Positions 36,252 to 46,393 of a DNA stretch of 64,000 bases are shown one piece after another (within the stretch, counting starts at the first letter, position 1; each line of letters opens with the position of its first letter). The notes under the pieces were generated by a model, which was not told where the DNA came from, did no database searches, and was given only the letters and a program-made list of their open reading frames with translations. The translations under genes and the position numbers were made by a program. This DNA comes from Brevundimonas vitisensis (GTDB lineage: Bacteria > Pseudomonadota > Alphaproteobacteria > Caulobacterales > Caulobacteraceae), in contig NZ_CP067977.1 in NCBI RefSeq assembly GCF_016656965.1, forward strand, positions 62,001 through 126,000, read 5' to 3'.

Positions 36252-38201
36252 CTATCGCGATCGCGGTGCCAGAATGTCGCCGATGCGGTCGGGGGTGCCG
36301 GGGATACGCTCCAGCCGCGGATAGCGAAGTCCGTCGTGGTAGTCGAAGCTCACGGTGCGTTCGCGATCACCGTTGCGAAGGCCCAGCACGATGGGTTCGG
36401 TACCGCCTTTGGCCGCCGTCACGGCATTGCGCAGGGCCTCGGCCGAGCCGGGCTCACCATTGACCGTGGTCAGGGTCCAACCAGGGCCGACCCCCGCCTC
36501 GAACATCGGGCCGCCCCACCGGATGCCGGTGATGCGGGTACCCGACAGGTTGAAGCCCAGCGAATACTGGAAATTGTTGGCCAGGCCGCCGATCAGGCGC
36601 TGCTCGACCTCTGACGGTTCCTCGACATAGGTCAGGCGGTAGCCGCCACGCTCCAGACCATCCAGAGGTGCCTGTGCGTCCGGTCCCACGGCATCGAGCC
36701 GGCTCCGCAGGAAGCCGGCCCAGTCATAAGGATGGACGGCATTCAGCGCCGCCACGACATCCTCGAACCGATAGGGCCGAGCCTCCCACACGCCGTCCTC
36801 GATCCCGAAGAAGCCACGGGCGAAATCGTCCAGGGATTTGCGGCCGCCGGTCTCAGCCCGGATCAGGGTGTCGACATCCAGCCAGACCAGCAGGGCCTCA
36901 CGGTAATAGTCGCCGGTGCCGCGCATCCAGGACGACCACGGATTGGTGGTGCGATAGCCGAGCAGGTTGTGGTTGGTCGTGTCCTGAAGGGGGCGCCACT
37001 CACGGCCCGGCTGATGATCGTAGAAGGCGGCAACGTCGGCCAGATTGACCAGAGCCTCTTCCTTGGAGACCAGACCGGCGCGGGCCGACAGAACCTCGCC
37101 CCAGTATTCGGTCTGGCCCTCATAGACCCACAGCAGACTGTTCTGGGTCGGCTCATTCAGATTGGGCGTCAGAAGATCTGCGGGGCGACGGAATTTGCCG
37201 TTCCAGGAGTGGACGAACTCGTGCGGCAGCAGGGTGCGCGAGTTGTAGTTGTCGGCCCAGCCTTCCTCGGTGAAGAAGCCGGGCGGGGCTGTGTTCTCGC
37301 TGGAACGGTGATGCTCCAGCCCGATGCCGCCCATGCGAGAGGTCAGGCCCAGCAGGAACTCGTAGCGGTCGAAGGGACGTACGCCGAACAACAGGTCGGC
37401 CTGATCCACCATGGCCTCGAACCCGGCCAGTTGCTCGGGCGTCGGGGCGATGGCGGCGGCATTGTCGGCGACGATATGCAGGTGCACCGGGGTGCGGCCG
37501 CCCGGATCGATGTCGATGCGGCGATAGTGGGCCCCGGCGAACAGGGGACTGTCGGCGAGCATCTCCAGGCTGATCGGAGCAAAGGTCGCGACGCCGTCGG
37601 CAAAGGAGGCGGTATCCAGGGCCACGCCATACTGCCACCCATCAGGCAGGCGGATCGAGGTCTGGAAGGTGATCTGGTCGTGGGCGTAGCCCGCCGGATA
37701 GAGCAGGGCCTTTTCCCATTGCAGGTTCAGCATCTCGGGCGTCATGACCACGCGCCACACGCTGTTGTCCGGCTGGGTCAGCCACTGGAAATCGACGGTG
37801 ATCTCATCGACGCCCGCCGGGATGTCCAGGTGGAAGGCATAGGGGTCCAGGGTGTCGCGCTGCCATGCGATCCGTTCGCCATTGCCCATGACGGCCAGGC
37901 CCGCCACCAGCTGGATCGGACCGGTCGGCGCGTGATTGCCGGGAATGAATTTCGGATAGAGCAGGGTCAGGGGACCGGGGCCGGTCACCGGCATGGTTTG
38001 GCGCACCCGAACGATCTTGCGCTCCACGTCGCTGGCATCGACCTGATGCCGGATCACGCCGGGGTAGGGGCGGTCCAGCGGGCGAGGCACCGTGCGAACG
38101 ACCCCGCTGGCATCGGGGGTGCCCTGCTGGGCCAGGGCCGGCGCGGCCGAGACCATCAGAAGCAAGGCCAGTCCGGTGGCAGGGAGGCAGCGATGAATCA
38201 T
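36252..38201 (-). CDS. M61-family metallopeptidase (glycyl aminopeptidase-like, PDZ)
   Basis: A 649-residue exported peptidase with signal peptide (GLALLLMVSAAPALA). The M61 N-terminal beta domain is followed by the zinc motif LLPHEFVHSWNGKFRRP near residue 330 and the downstream Glu in WVYEGQTEYWGE. A PDZ domain (about 530-610) contains GFNLSGTRITGIRWGGPMFEAG. M61 enzymes cleave N-terminal glycine or alanine. Length is normal for the family. It stands between a lipoprotein and the sugar-transport ATPase, both apparently separate. Confidence 0.92.
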   Translation of the reverse strand: MIHRCLPATGLALLLMVSAAPALAQQGTPDASGVVRTVPRPLDRPYPGVIRHQVDASDVERKIVRVRQTMPVTGPGPLTLLYPKFIPGNHAPTGPIQLVAGLAVMGNGERIAWQRDTLDPYAFHLDIPAGVDEITVDFQWLTQPDNSVWRVVMTPEMLNLQWEKALLYPAGYAHDQITFQTSIRLPDGWQYGVALDTASFADGVATFAPISLEMLADSPLFAGAHYRRIDIDPGGRTPVHLHIVADNAAAIAPTPEQLAGFEAMVDQADLLFGVRPFDRYEFLLGLTSRMGGIGLEHHRSSENTAPPGFFTEEGWADNYNSRTLLPHEFVHSWNGKFRRPADLLTPNLNEPTQNSLLWVYEGQTEYWGEVLSARAGLVSKEEALVNLADVAAFYDHQPGREWRPLQDTTNHNLLGYRTTNPWSSWMRGTGDYYREALLVWLDVDTLIRAETGGRKSLDDFARGFFGIEDGVWEARPYRFEDVVAALNAVHPYDWAGFLRSRLDAVGPDAQAPLDGLERGGYRLTYVEEPSEVEQRLIGGLANNFQYSLGFNLSGTRITGIRWGGPMFEAGVGPGWTLTTVNGEPGSAEALRNAVTAAKGGTEPIVLGLRNGDRERTVSFDYHDGLRYPRLERIPGTPDRIGDILAPRSR

Positions 38202-38293
38202 GACGCAACTTTGCTGTAACCGCGGGGGGGAGCCTCAAGGGTCGGCTGAGGCCCGGCTCAGGTCAAGCTGTGCCATGGAGCCGAGGTGTCGCC

Positions 38294-39388
<1,095 letters not shown>

Positions 39389-39422
39389 CGGTTTCCTGTC
39401 CCTGTCTTGTTTTGCAGTCAGC

Positions 39423-39434
39423 GTAACCGGTTAC
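39423..39434. promoter_or_regulatory. LacI-type operator palindrome
   Basis: GTAACCGGTTAC is a perfect 12-bp palindrome with the central CCGG/CG symmetry typical of LacI/GalR-family operators. It sits between the stop of the ROK kinase and the start of the ABC ATPase, where it could repress the ATPase gene. Confidence 0.65.
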
Positions 39435-39443
39435 AGCGGCGGA

Positions 39444-40346
39444 TCAACCGTCCGCCGCCTGACGGGCCAGTTCCAGCGCGCCCAGAAGGCCGGGCGGTGT
39501 CTCGACCAGGCCCGGAGCCACGATCAGGGTGTGCAGGTCGCGCTCGTGGGGCGAAAGGCCATAACCGGCCAGCATGGGCTCCAGCATGCGCCGGACATGG
39601 GCATGCAGGCTGGGCTGCTCGAACACCCCGCCGCCGATGACGATGCGATCCGGCCGGACGGTATAGATCAGGGTGCAGCACAGGGCGGCGACATAGTGGG
39701 CCTGCATCGCCCAGGCGGGATGATCGGGCACCAGATCCTGGGCCGGGCATCCCCATCGCGCCGCCATGGCGGGGCCCGACGCCATCCCCTCCAGACAGTC
39801 GCCGTGATAGGAACAGACCCCGGTGAAGTCGTCGCCCGGCGCGCGGGGCACCGGGATATGGCCCATCTCCGCATGGCCGCGCGCGATCAGCGAACGCCCC
39901 CCGGCGACCAGGCCGACGCCGATGCCTGTGCCGACGGTGACATAGGCATGGGTGTGGCATCCCTTCGCCGCGCCGTGGCGACCCTCGGCCATGGCGGCGG
40001 CATTGACGTCGGTGTCGATGCGCGTCGGCACGCCCAGACCGTCCCGCACGGCCGCCAGAATATTGACGTCTGACCAGCCCGGCTTGGGCGTGGAGACGAT
40101 GCGGCCATAGGCAGGGGAGGCGGGGTCCAGGTCCAGCGGGCCGAAACTGGCGATGCCCGCTGCGGTGGGTGCGCCATGTTCGCGTCCGGCCCGGCCAAAG
40201 AATTCAAGAGTCTGCGATAGGGTGAGCGCCGGGTCGGCGGTCCCGATCCGCTCGCGCGCCAGGGTTCGACCGTCCGCTGTCGCGAGAGCACAGACGAATT
40301 TGGTACCCCCGGCCTCTATCCCCGCGAACCGCCGCTCATCGGCCAT
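39444..40346 (-). CDS. ROK-family sugar kinase (fructokinase/glucokinase-like)
   Basis: A 300-residue ROK kinase. The ATP-binding motif GIEAGGTKFVCAL is at the start, the catalytic Asp is in RIDTDVNAAAMAE, and the ROK zinc motif appears as GHIPVPR ... GVCSYHGDCLEGMASGPA. IVIGGGVFEQP follows. The CSYHGDCLEG pattern fits bacterial fructokinases. AAGGAG six bases before ATG 40346 sets the start, rather than an ATG 21 nt upstream. It lies 55 nt before the ABC ATPase on the same strand, consistent with a small sugar-uptake unit. Confidence 0.9.
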   Translation of the reverse strand: MADERRFAGIEAGGTKFVCALATADGRTLARERIGTADPALTLSQTLEFFGRAGREHGAPTAAGIASFGPLDLDPASPAYGRIVSTPKPGWSDVNILAAVRDGLGVPTRIDTDVNAAAMAEGRHGAAKGCHTHAYVTVGTGIGVGLVAGGRSLIARGHAEMGHIPVPRAPGDDFTGVCSYHGDCLEGMASGPAMAARWGCPAQDLVPDHPAWAMQAHYVAALCCTLIYTVRPDRIVIGGGVFEQPSLHAHVRRMLEPMLAGYGLSPHERDLHTLIVAPGLVETPPGLLGALELARQAADG

Positions 40347-40498
40347 GTCGAACTCCTTCATGTCCACGCGACCTTCCAGGTCCGTTCACGGCAAGTCGAG
40401 GTGATTGCGGAAACTTTCTTGGAGGCAGGTCAGCCTGTAGCCATCCGCGCGACGGGGCAGGGACGCACCGTCCTGAAAACAGACATTCTCGAAGTCTG

Positions 40499-40517
40499 CT
40501 GAGGGTGGAAAGCGGAC
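40499..40517. repeat. Dispersed repeat, exact copy of 442-460
   Basis: CTGAGGGTGGAAAGCGGAC occurs identically here and at 442-460. The rest of the gap 40347-40566 shows no gene. Confidence 0.6.
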
Positions 40518-40566
40518 CTTGGCCTGAGCCAAACCCTAAGTGATAGTGATGCGGCAGAGCACGCGC

Positions 40567-40776
40567 CTACAATTGCCGTCGTCTGATCGCGTCCCTCGCA
40601 AGAATTGCTGCGTAGCCCACGAAATAAACGAACATAGCGATACCTCCCCACATGTTTCGGGGGTCGTTGAAATTAAACAGCTTTGGCCCTTCGATTACGA
40701 AGGCAAAAACAAGTATGCCGACTGGCGGAAACAGCCACGCCAACCTGTGCGCCAGCGATGGTTTCTGTTCCTTCAT
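40567..40776 (-). CDS. Small two-helix membrane protein
   Basis: A 69-residue protein starting MKEQKPSLAHRLAWLFPPVG with two hydrophobic segments (WLFPPVGILVFAFVIEG and GGIAMFVYFVGYAAILA) and a basic tail ARDAIRRRQL. GGAAGGAG lies about 10 nt before ATG 40776. The open frame upstream of it to 40887 overlaps repeat sequence and is not convincing. Unknown function; flanked on both sides by copies of the dispersed repeat. Confidence 0.6.
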   Translation of the reverse strand: MKEQKPSLAHRLAWLFPPVGILVFAFVIEGPKLFNFNDPRNMWGGIAMFVYFVGYAAILARDAIRRRQL

Positions 40777-40836
40777 TTCATACCGCTCCTTCCTTATTCG
40801 CGAAGGATGCTCAGCATTCAGGGCATTTTGCAAAGC

Positions 40837-40860
40837 GTCCGCTCTGGGTCGGGAGCGGAC
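40837..40860. repeat. Dispersed repeat, near-identical to 412-435
   Basis: GTCCGCTCTGGGTCGGGAGC plus GGAC differs from the copy at 412-435 at a single position. The ends GTCCGCT/AGCGGAC are inverted. Confidence 0.6.
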
Positions 40861-40922
40861 AGCATAATAGGTGCAACAGGCGGACATTCGACTTTTGTCG
40901 ATCCCAATGTCTAAGCTTCGTC

Positions 40923-41354
40923 ATGCACAAAAGGCGATTACAGGTTCGATCTTGGAGGGCTGCGACGGTCGCCTACGTCGCCGGTCCTTTAATCGGCCTG
41001 ACCGTGCTCTGGCTCGTCCTTTTGCCCACAGAGTTCGGCAACAGCCTGTCCATAAGCGTGCTCTGGCTCATTCTGACGGTCGGTGGCTGGATGTCACTGG
41101 CCGTAGAAATCTTCGTGATCACACCGCTTCTTATCGCTCATCAGCGATACCGCTGGGGCTGGCTGAATGGCTGGACCGGGACAGCTTTGGGCTTTTTTCT
41201 TGGAGCCGCACCTTGGCCGTTGATGCTTCTCGCATTTTCGGATTTGGACGTTTTGACAGTCGTGGCCGCGCTAGACATGGCTTGGAAGACAGGACTGGTC
41301 GGAGCAACCGCAGCCGTCGTTTTCCGGTTGCTGGCTGTTGCGCCGGTTGAATAG
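40923..41354 (+). CDS. Membrane protein, unknown function
   Basis: A 143-residue protein with four predicted membrane helices (VAYVAGPLIGLTVLWLVLL; SISVLWLILTVGGWMSLAVEIFVI; GTALGFFLGAAPWPLMLLAF; GATAAVVFRLLAVA). I start at ATG 40923 (MHKRRLQVRS), since the open frame before it crosses repeat DNA. No family recognised. It is one of a cluster of small membrane proteins and repeats between 40.5 and 41.4 kb. Confidence 0.65.
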   Translation: MHKRRLQVRSWRAATVAYVAGPLIGLTVLWLVLLPTEFGNSLSISVLWLILTVGGWMSLAVEIFVITPLLIAHQRYRWGWLNGWTGTALGFFLGAAPWPLMLLAFSDLDVLTVVAALDMAWKTGLVGATAAVVFRLLAVAPVE

Positions 41355-41367
41355 CCCGCCTGCAGGA

Positions 41368-41418
41368 ATGTCCGCAGTGGTTCGGGCCCGGCTATCTGCC
41401 CTCTTCGCGAAAGCGGAC
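41368..41418. repeat. Degenerate GTCCGC/GCGGAC repeat
   Basis: ATGTCCGC at 41368 and AAAGCGGAC at 41410-41418 form inverted ends like those of the copies at 411-460 and 40837-40860, with a diverged centre. Confidence 0.35.
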
Positions 41419-41496
41419 CTTTGACTGCCGAACCTGGTAGCAACCCGCCATTCCGGGAAGCGATGTTCCCGACGACTAGCCAATGCCTGGAGAGAA

Positions 41497-41571
41497 TGGT
41501 GGATGCTGCAGGGATTGAACCTGCGACCCCCTCGGTGTGAACGAGGTGCTCTCCCGCTGAGCTAAGCATCC
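41497..41571 (-). tRNA. tRNA-Val (CAC)
   Basis: A 75-nt cloverleaf on the minus strand with encoded CCA. The acceptor GGATGCT pairs with AGCATCC, the anticodon loop TTCACAC gives anticodon CAC, and the T-loop is GGTTCAATCC. Confidence 0.96.
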
Positions 41572-41602
41572 ATCTCGGGCCCGTGGTGAAACGGGAGGCG
41601 GG

Positions 41603-41631
41603 GACATAGCCCGGTCGCCTCGGGCTTGCAA
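41603..41631 (-). promoter_or_regulatory. Promoter for tRNA-Val
   Basis: On the minus strand TTGCAA (41626-41631) and TATGTC (41603-41608) are spaced by 17 bases, placing the start some 25 nt before the tRNA. Confidence 0.6.
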
Positions 41632-41634
41632 GGG

Positions 41635-42924
41635 TCAGATGCCGGCGGCCTTGACGGTTTCGGGGGTCTCGGCGTCCGGGTCGCCGGGCAGCCAGGCGAC
41701 GTGGCCGTCATAGATGCCCTGGTTCAGAATGTTTTCCTCCCTGGCGACCAGGACGGGGACCAGCATCTGGCCGGTGACATTGGTGGCGGTGCGGATCATG
41801 TCGATGATCCGGTCGATGGCGACGATATAGCCGATGCCCTCCAGCGGCAGGCCCGCGGTCGAGAGGGTCAGGGTCAGCATGACGATGCTGGTGCCGGGCA
41901 CACCCGCCGTGCCCAGCGATCCCAGGACCGCCGTCAGGCCGATCAGGACATATTGGGTCAGGCTGAGGTCGATGTCGAAATACTGGGCGATGAAGATGGA
42001 GGCGATCGCCGGATAGATGGCCCCGCAGCCGTCCATCTTGACGCTGGCCCCCAGGGGCACGGCGAAGGCCGCATAGGCCTGGGGCACGCCCAGTCGCTCG
42101 ACCGTCTGGCGCAGAGTAATGGGCAGGGTGCCCAGCGAGGAGGAGGTGGCAAACGCCGTCTGCTGGGCCGCGAAGGCCCCGCGAAAGAAGCTGGTGGCCT
42201 TCAGCCCATGCAGCTTCAGCAATCCGGAATAGACCACCAGGATGTGGAACAGGCAGGCGGCATAGATGGCGAGGATGAATTTCCCCAGCGGCAGCAGGGC
42301 CTCCCAGCCATAGCCCCCGACGACCGAACCGATCAGGCCAAACACGCCAAAGGGCGTCAGTTGGATGACCCAGCGGGTGATGCGAAAGATGATGGCCGCG
42401 CCCTCATCCACCAGACGCCGCACGCCCTGGGCCCGGTCGCCCAGCGCCACCAGGGCCGTGCCGACCAGGGCCGAGAAGAAGATGATCTGCAGCACCTTGC
42501 CCTCTGACAGGGCGGCAAAGGGATTGGTCGGGACGATGCCGATCAGAACGTCCAGCGGGGTGGGGATGACCCGGTCCTTGACCTCACCCAGCGGCAGGTT
42601 GGAAAGGCCGACGCCCGGATCGAACAGATGGCCGAAACCCAGACCGACCAGCACCGCGAGAAAGGACGTCGCCGCAAACCATGCGATAGTGCGTACGCCC
42701 AGGCGCACCGCCCCGACGCCTTCGCCCAACTTCGCGATCGAAGAGGCGATGGTGAACAGGACCAGGGGGGCAACCACCATCCGGATCAGGTTCAGATAGA
42801 CGTCGCCGATCGGTTGCAGCCAGACCTCTGCTGCCGGACCCATGATCAGGCCCGCCAGAATACCCAGGGCAAAACCGGCGGCCGTGCGCTGCCACAGGGG
42901 AATGGCGAAGAAGCGGGCGATCAT
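41635..42924 (-). CDS. Dicarboxylate/amino acid:cation symporter (DAACS family)
   Basis: A 429-residue transporter with about eight membrane helices and two re-entrant loops. The serine-rich re-entrant loop reads FATSSSLGTLPIT and the conserved substrate/cation motif is VPLGASVKMDGCGAIYPA; the second loop carries GTAGVPGTSIVMLTLTL. These match GltP/DctA-type glutamate or C4-dicarboxylate carriers. I choose ATG 42924 (MIARFFAIPLWQR), after GGAG. The next 164 bases upstream form the gap to the divergent DAHP synthase. Confidence 0.9.
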   Translation of the reverse strand: MIARFFAIPLWQRTAAGFALGILAGLIMGPAAEVWLQPIGDVYLNLIRMVVAPLVLFTIASSIAKLGEGVGAVRLGVRTIAWFAATSFLAVLVGLGFGHLFDPGVGLSNLPLGEVKDRVIPTPLDVLIGIVPTNPFAALSEGKVLQIIFFSALVGTALVALGDRAQGVRRLVDEGAAIIFRITRWVIQLTPFGVFGLIGSVVGGYGWEALLPLGKFILAIYAACLFHILVVYSGLLKLHGLKATSFFRGAFAAQQTAFATSSSLGTLPITLRQTVERLGVPQAYAAFAVPLGASVKMDGCGAIYPAIASIFIAQYFDIDLSLTQYVLIGLTAVLGSLGTAGVPGTSIVMLTLTLSTAGLPLEGIGYIVAIDRIIDMIRTATNVTGQMLVPVLVAREENILNQGIYDGHVAWLPGDPDAETPETVKAAGI

Positions 42925-43053
42925 GGCGGCAAAGTCTCCGGCGACGGTCCGCCAATGTGTTGACTGGCAGCGCAATCCGCAACCGCTTCTGTTGCCCGGC
43001 AGCGACGGCGCACGCAAAGGAAGACGTCGAAACGCGATATTGACGCAGTTTCA

Positions 43054-43082
43054 TTGTCCCTGAACCGTCACACGCCTATCTT
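43054..43082 (+). promoter_or_regulatory. Promoter for DAHP synthase (possibly leaderless mRNA)
   Basis: TTGTCC at 43054-43059 and TATCTT at 43077-43082 have a 17-base spacer. The transcript would start at about 43089, which is the ATG itself. No Shine-Dalgarno sequence precedes the ATGATG, which supports a leaderless mRNA. Confidence 0.55.
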
Positions 43083-43088
43083 GCCGCC

Positions 43089-44465
43089 ATGATGACCCAA
43101 CGCTGGACCCCCGATAGCTGGAGATCGAAGCCCGTCGTGCAGATGCCGACGGACTATCCGGACCCCGCCGCCCTGCTGCGGGTGGAAGACGAGCTGCGCG
43201 CCATGCCGCCGCTGGTCTTTGCCGGAGAGGCGCGCCGCCTGAAGGACCGGCTGGCCGACGTGGAGGCGGGCAAGGCCTTTCTGTTGCAGGGCGGCGACTG
43301 TGCCGAGAGCTTCAAGGAATTCTCGACCGACAACATCCGCGACACCTTCCGTCTGATCCTGCAGATGGCGGTGGTCCTGACGTTTGCGGGGCGCAAGCCG
43401 GTGGTGAAGGTTGGCCGGATTGCCGGTCAGTTCGCCAAGCCCCGTTCGTCCTCGGTGGAGCAGATCGGCGATGTCGAGCTGCCCAGCTATCGCGGCGACA
43501 TCATCAACGGCATGGGCTTTACGCCTGAGGAGCGGGTGCCCGATCCCCAGCGGCTGATGAAGGCCTATAACCAGTCCGCCTCGACGCTGAACCTGCTGCG
43601 GGCGTTCGCGGGCGGGGGCTATGCGGACCTGTACAACATCCATCGCTGGACGATCGGGTTCGCCTCCGACAACGCTTACGGGGCCAAGTACCGCGAACTG
43701 GCCGACAAGATCGGCGAGGCCCTGGCCTTCATGGAGGCGGTCGGTGTCACGCCCGAGACCCATCCGGACCTGAGCCGCGTCGAGGTCTTCACCAGCCACG
43801 AGGCCCTGCTGCTGAACCTGGAAAGCGCGCTGACGCGGCTGGATGGCGGCACCGGCGAATGGTTCGACACCTCGGCCCACATGCTGTGGATTGGCGAGCG
43901 GACCCGCCAGCTGGACGGGGCCCATGTCGAGTTCATGCGCGGCATCAAGAACCCGATCGGCGTCAAGTGCGGCCCGACCATGGAGCCGGACGACCTACTG
44001 CCGCTGATCGATGCGCTGAACCCGGACAATACGCCCGGACGCCTGACGCTGATCGGGCGGTTTGGTCACGACAAGGTCGGCGACCGCCTGCCGCGCCTGA
44101 TGAAGGCGGCCAAGGACCACGGCAAGCGCGTCATCTGGTCGATCGATCCGATGCACGGCAATACGCTGAAGGCGGCCAACGGCTACAAGACCCGACCCTT
44201 CGATCGCATCCTGGGCGAGGTGAAGAGCTTCATCGACGTGGCCGAGGCCGAGGGTGTCCACCCTGGCGGCGTGCATCTGGAGATGACCGGCCAGAATGTC
44301 ACCGAATGCCTGGGCGGTGCCCAGAAGGTGACCGAGGACGATCTGTCCAGCCGCTATCATACCCACTGCGACCCGCGCCTGAATGCCGACCAGGCTCTGG
44401 AGCTGGCCTTCCTGGTGGCGGAGCGGCTGAAGTCCGGTCGCGTCAACCGGGCCGAGGCGGCCTGA
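43089..44465 (+). CDS. aroG: Class II 3-deoxy-7-phosphoheptulonate synthase
   Basis: A 458-residue plant-type (class II) DAHP synthase, the entry step of the shikimate pathway, joining erythrose 4-phosphate and PEP. Signatures are [23 protein letters not shown], the metal Cys in this loop, [40 protein letters not shown] and [15 protein letters not shown]. The start is ATG 43089 or 43092. Its 3' end overlaps the convergent FAD oxidase gene by 23 nt. Confidence 0.96.
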   Translation: MMTQRWTPDSWRSKPVVQMPTDYPDPAALLRVEDELRAMPPLVFAGEARRLKDRLADVEAGKAFLLQGGDCAESFKEFSTDNIRDTFRLILQMAVVLTFAGRKPVVKVGRIAGQFAKPRSSSVEQIGDVELPSYRGDIINGMGFTPEERVPDPQRLMKAYNQSASTLNLLRAFAGGGYADLYNIHRWTIGFASDNAYGAKYRELADKIGEALAFMEAVGVTPETHPDLSRVEVFTSHEALLLNLESALTRLDGGTGEWFDTSAHMLWIGERTRQLDGAHVEFMRGIKNPIGVKCGPTMEPDDLLPLIDALNPDNTPGRLTLIGRFGHDKVGDRLPRLMKAAKDHGKRVIWSIDPMHGNTLKAANGYKTRPFDRILGEVKSFIDVAEAEGVHPGGVHLEMTGQNVTECLGGAQKVTEDDLSSRYHTHCDPRLNADQALELAFLVAERLKSGRVNRAEAA

Positions 44466-45681
44466 CCGGCGAAAAGACGGTGGCGGCGCGCGCGATCGTC
44501 GCCTCCGCATCGACCCTGTCCGGGGTTTCGTCCTCGACGCCATAGCCGAGCATGTCGCCCCCGCGCGTGCTCTGAACCACTATGCCATCGGCGCGCGAGA
44601 CCACGACCACGCCGTCGTAATAGAGGCCGTAGTCGACCTCGGCCTGAGGCGCGAGCCAGGCGATCTGGCCGCGTACGGGGACTATGGTCTGGTCGTTCCA
44701 CAGCGCCCGGGCACCGTATCCGGTGCAGTTTACCACAACCGTCTCTGGCAGGGCGGCGATCTCGGTCGGAATATGGAACAGCCGGGTCTCAATCCGGCCG
44801 CCCTGGGCCAGAACCTGCTCCATCAGGCGGCGCGCCAGTTCGGAGATGTTGAACTGCATCTGTGAACCGACGCGGGCCGATCCGACCGCAAAGGGCGTGG
44901 ACTCGACCGGGATCGGGACGCTGCGAGGGGCCAAGCCTGCGATGCGGTCCCTGTACTCGGCAAAGCGCACCGGTGCGGGGCCAGTCAGCTTCAGCGGCCG
45001 GGAGGCCGGTCTGGTGGGACGAGAGGCGGCGGCCAGTTGATACTGGTCGCGAAACATCACCGGGTCTCCGTCTGTGCCCAGCCAGGTCTGATGGGTGGCA
45101 AAGCTCTCCCTGGCCATCCGCTCCCACAGCTGGGGGAAGTCGGGGGAGACCTTGTCGGCATCAGCGATGCGGCTGTCGGGGGTCCAGCTGCCCGTTGCCC
45201 GCATCGATCGGGTGAAGGGTGTCCGCTCCGCCGCATAGATGACGACCCGGGCACCCCGTCGCTGAAGCTGCAACGCCGAGGTCAGGCCCAGGGCACCACA
45301 GCCGATAACGGCGATGGTCGGCGTGCTTCCCATTTCCCCGGCCAGGGCCATGGCCTTGTCGGCGGCGATGGCGCTGGATCCCCAGGACAGCGACCAGCCG
45401 CTGCCACCGTGGCCGTAGTTGTGGACGACTTTCGTGTCGCCGATCCGCTCGACATCCAGGCGCGGGCCGGCGGCGCGGAAAGGACGCGTGCAGACCGTGA
45501 TCCGAATGATCCTCTGCGGCGACATCTGGATCGGGGCGAGCCGGCGTGGTGCAAAGGCAGTGGCCGAAGGCCCGGTCGCCGTCCCCGAAGCAGTCGCGCA
45601 GCCCGCCACGCTGCCGACCAGTCCGAGCCCACCCAGACCGGCCAGTATCGAGCGACGGGTGTTCAGGGTCGCGCGGGTCAT
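44443..45681 (-). CDS. FAD-dependent D-amino-acid-oxidase-like protein, Tat-type lipoprotein
   Basis: A 412-residue DAO-family flavoprotein. The N-terminus [22 protein letters not shown] combines a twin-arginine motif with a lipobox ending in VAGC, so it is probably exported folded and lipidated. The N-terminal [14 protein letters not shown] precedes the Rossmann motif [19 protein letters not shown], an unusual order because DAO proteins normally start with the nucleotide motif and have the GHGGxG stretch near the C-terminus. The later part ([34 protein letters not shown]) is typical. GAGG precedes ATG 45681. Divergent from pheA. Confidence 0.85.
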   Translation of the reverse strand: MTRATLNTRRSILAGLGGLGLVGSVAGCATASGTATGPSATAFAPRRLAPIQMSPQRIIRITVCTRPFRAAGPRLDVERIGDTKVVHNYGHGGSGWSLSWGSSAIAADKAMALAGEMGSTPTIAVIGCGALGLTSALQLQRRGARVVIYAAERTPFTRSMRATGSWTPDSRIADADKVSPDFPQLWERMARESFATHQTWLGTDGDPVMFRDQYQLAAASRPTRPASRPLKLTGPAPVRFAEYRDRIAGLAPRSVPIPVESTPFAVGSARVGSQMQFNISELARRLMEQVLAQGGRIETRLFHIPTEIAALPETVVVNCTGYGARALWNDQTIVPVRGQIAWLAPQAEVDYGLYYDGVVVVSRADGIVVQSTRGGDMLGYGVEDETPDRVDAEATIARAATVFSPVRPPRPG

Positions 45682-45781
45682 CGGCACCTCGAGATTGTGC
45701 GCTGCGAGCCTATCTTCCCGATCATGCAGACGCCATGTCTCGTATTGCGAAAACATCGCGCGGCTGTCTAAGGGATCGGAA

Positions 45782-46363
45782 ATGACTGACATCGGCCGCC
45801 CCCAGAACGACGACTCCGCCGGACGCGTGGCGTATCAGGGGGCACCGGGTGCCTTCAGCCATGAGGCGTGTCTGGTGCTGAGGCCATGGGACGAGGCCGT
45901 GGGCTTCGAGACCTTTGCCCAGGCGATCGATGCCGTCCGGTCGGGCAGCTGCGACTGTGCCCTGATCCCGGTTGAGAACTCGACCATCGGTGTGGTCGAA
46001 CCCGCCGCAACCCTGGTCGCGACCTCCGGCCTGGAACAGGTGGGCGAGGTCTGGCGGCGGATCGGGCTGCATCTGATGGCGGTGCCGGGCGCATCCCTGT
46101 CCGGAATCCGCACCGTCGAGAGCCATCCCGTCGCCCTCAGGCAATGCACCAGCGCATTGCAGCAGCTGGGGCTGAAGGTGGTCGAGGTGTTCGACACCGC
46201 CGGGGCCGCTCGCGACGTGGCCCAGGCCGGCGACCCTACCAGGGCCGCCCTGGCACCCGCCGGCGCGGCGGAAGTCTATGGGTTGTCGATTTTGCGCAAC
46301 GATCTTCAGGATTCGGCGGAAAACCGCACGCGGTTCGTCCTGTTGAGCCGTCGCGCCGCTTGA
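45782..46363 (+). CDS. pheA: Prephenate dehydratase, catalytic domain only
   Basis: A 193-residue prephenate dehydratase that makes phenylpyruvate for phenylalanine. It begins with RVAYQGAPGAFSHEA, has LIPVENSTIGVVEPA, VESHPVALRQC and the catalytic ENRTRFVLLSR close to the end. The ACT domain (ESRP and GALV motifs) that gives feedback inhibition by phenylalanine in the usual 280-residue enzymes is missing: the gene stops 10 residues after TRF. AAGGGATCGGAA precedes the ATG. The Phe/Tyr leader and chorismate mutase follow on the same strand. Confidence 0.93.
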   Translation: MTDIGRPQNDDSAGRVAYQGAPGAFSHEACLVLRPWDEAVGFETFAQAIDAVRSGSCDCALIPVENSTIGVVEPAATLVATSGLEQVGEVWRRIGLHLMAVPGASLSGIRTVESHPVALRQCTSALQQLGLKVVEVFDTAGAARDVAQAGDPTRAALAPAGAAEVYGLSILRNDLQDSAENRTRFVLLSRRAA

Positions 46364-46388
46364 CCGCGCACGATCTTTTCTGGATGTA
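46360..46388 (+). promoter_or_regulatory. Candidate promoter for the leader-chorismate mutase unit
   Basis: TTGACC at 46360-46365 (overlapping the pheA stop) and GATGTA at 46383-46388 are spaced by 17 bases. The start would fall at about 46394, the leader ATG, giving a leaderless leader peptide. The -10 match is moderate. Confidence 0.4.
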
Positions 46389-46393
46389 GGGTC

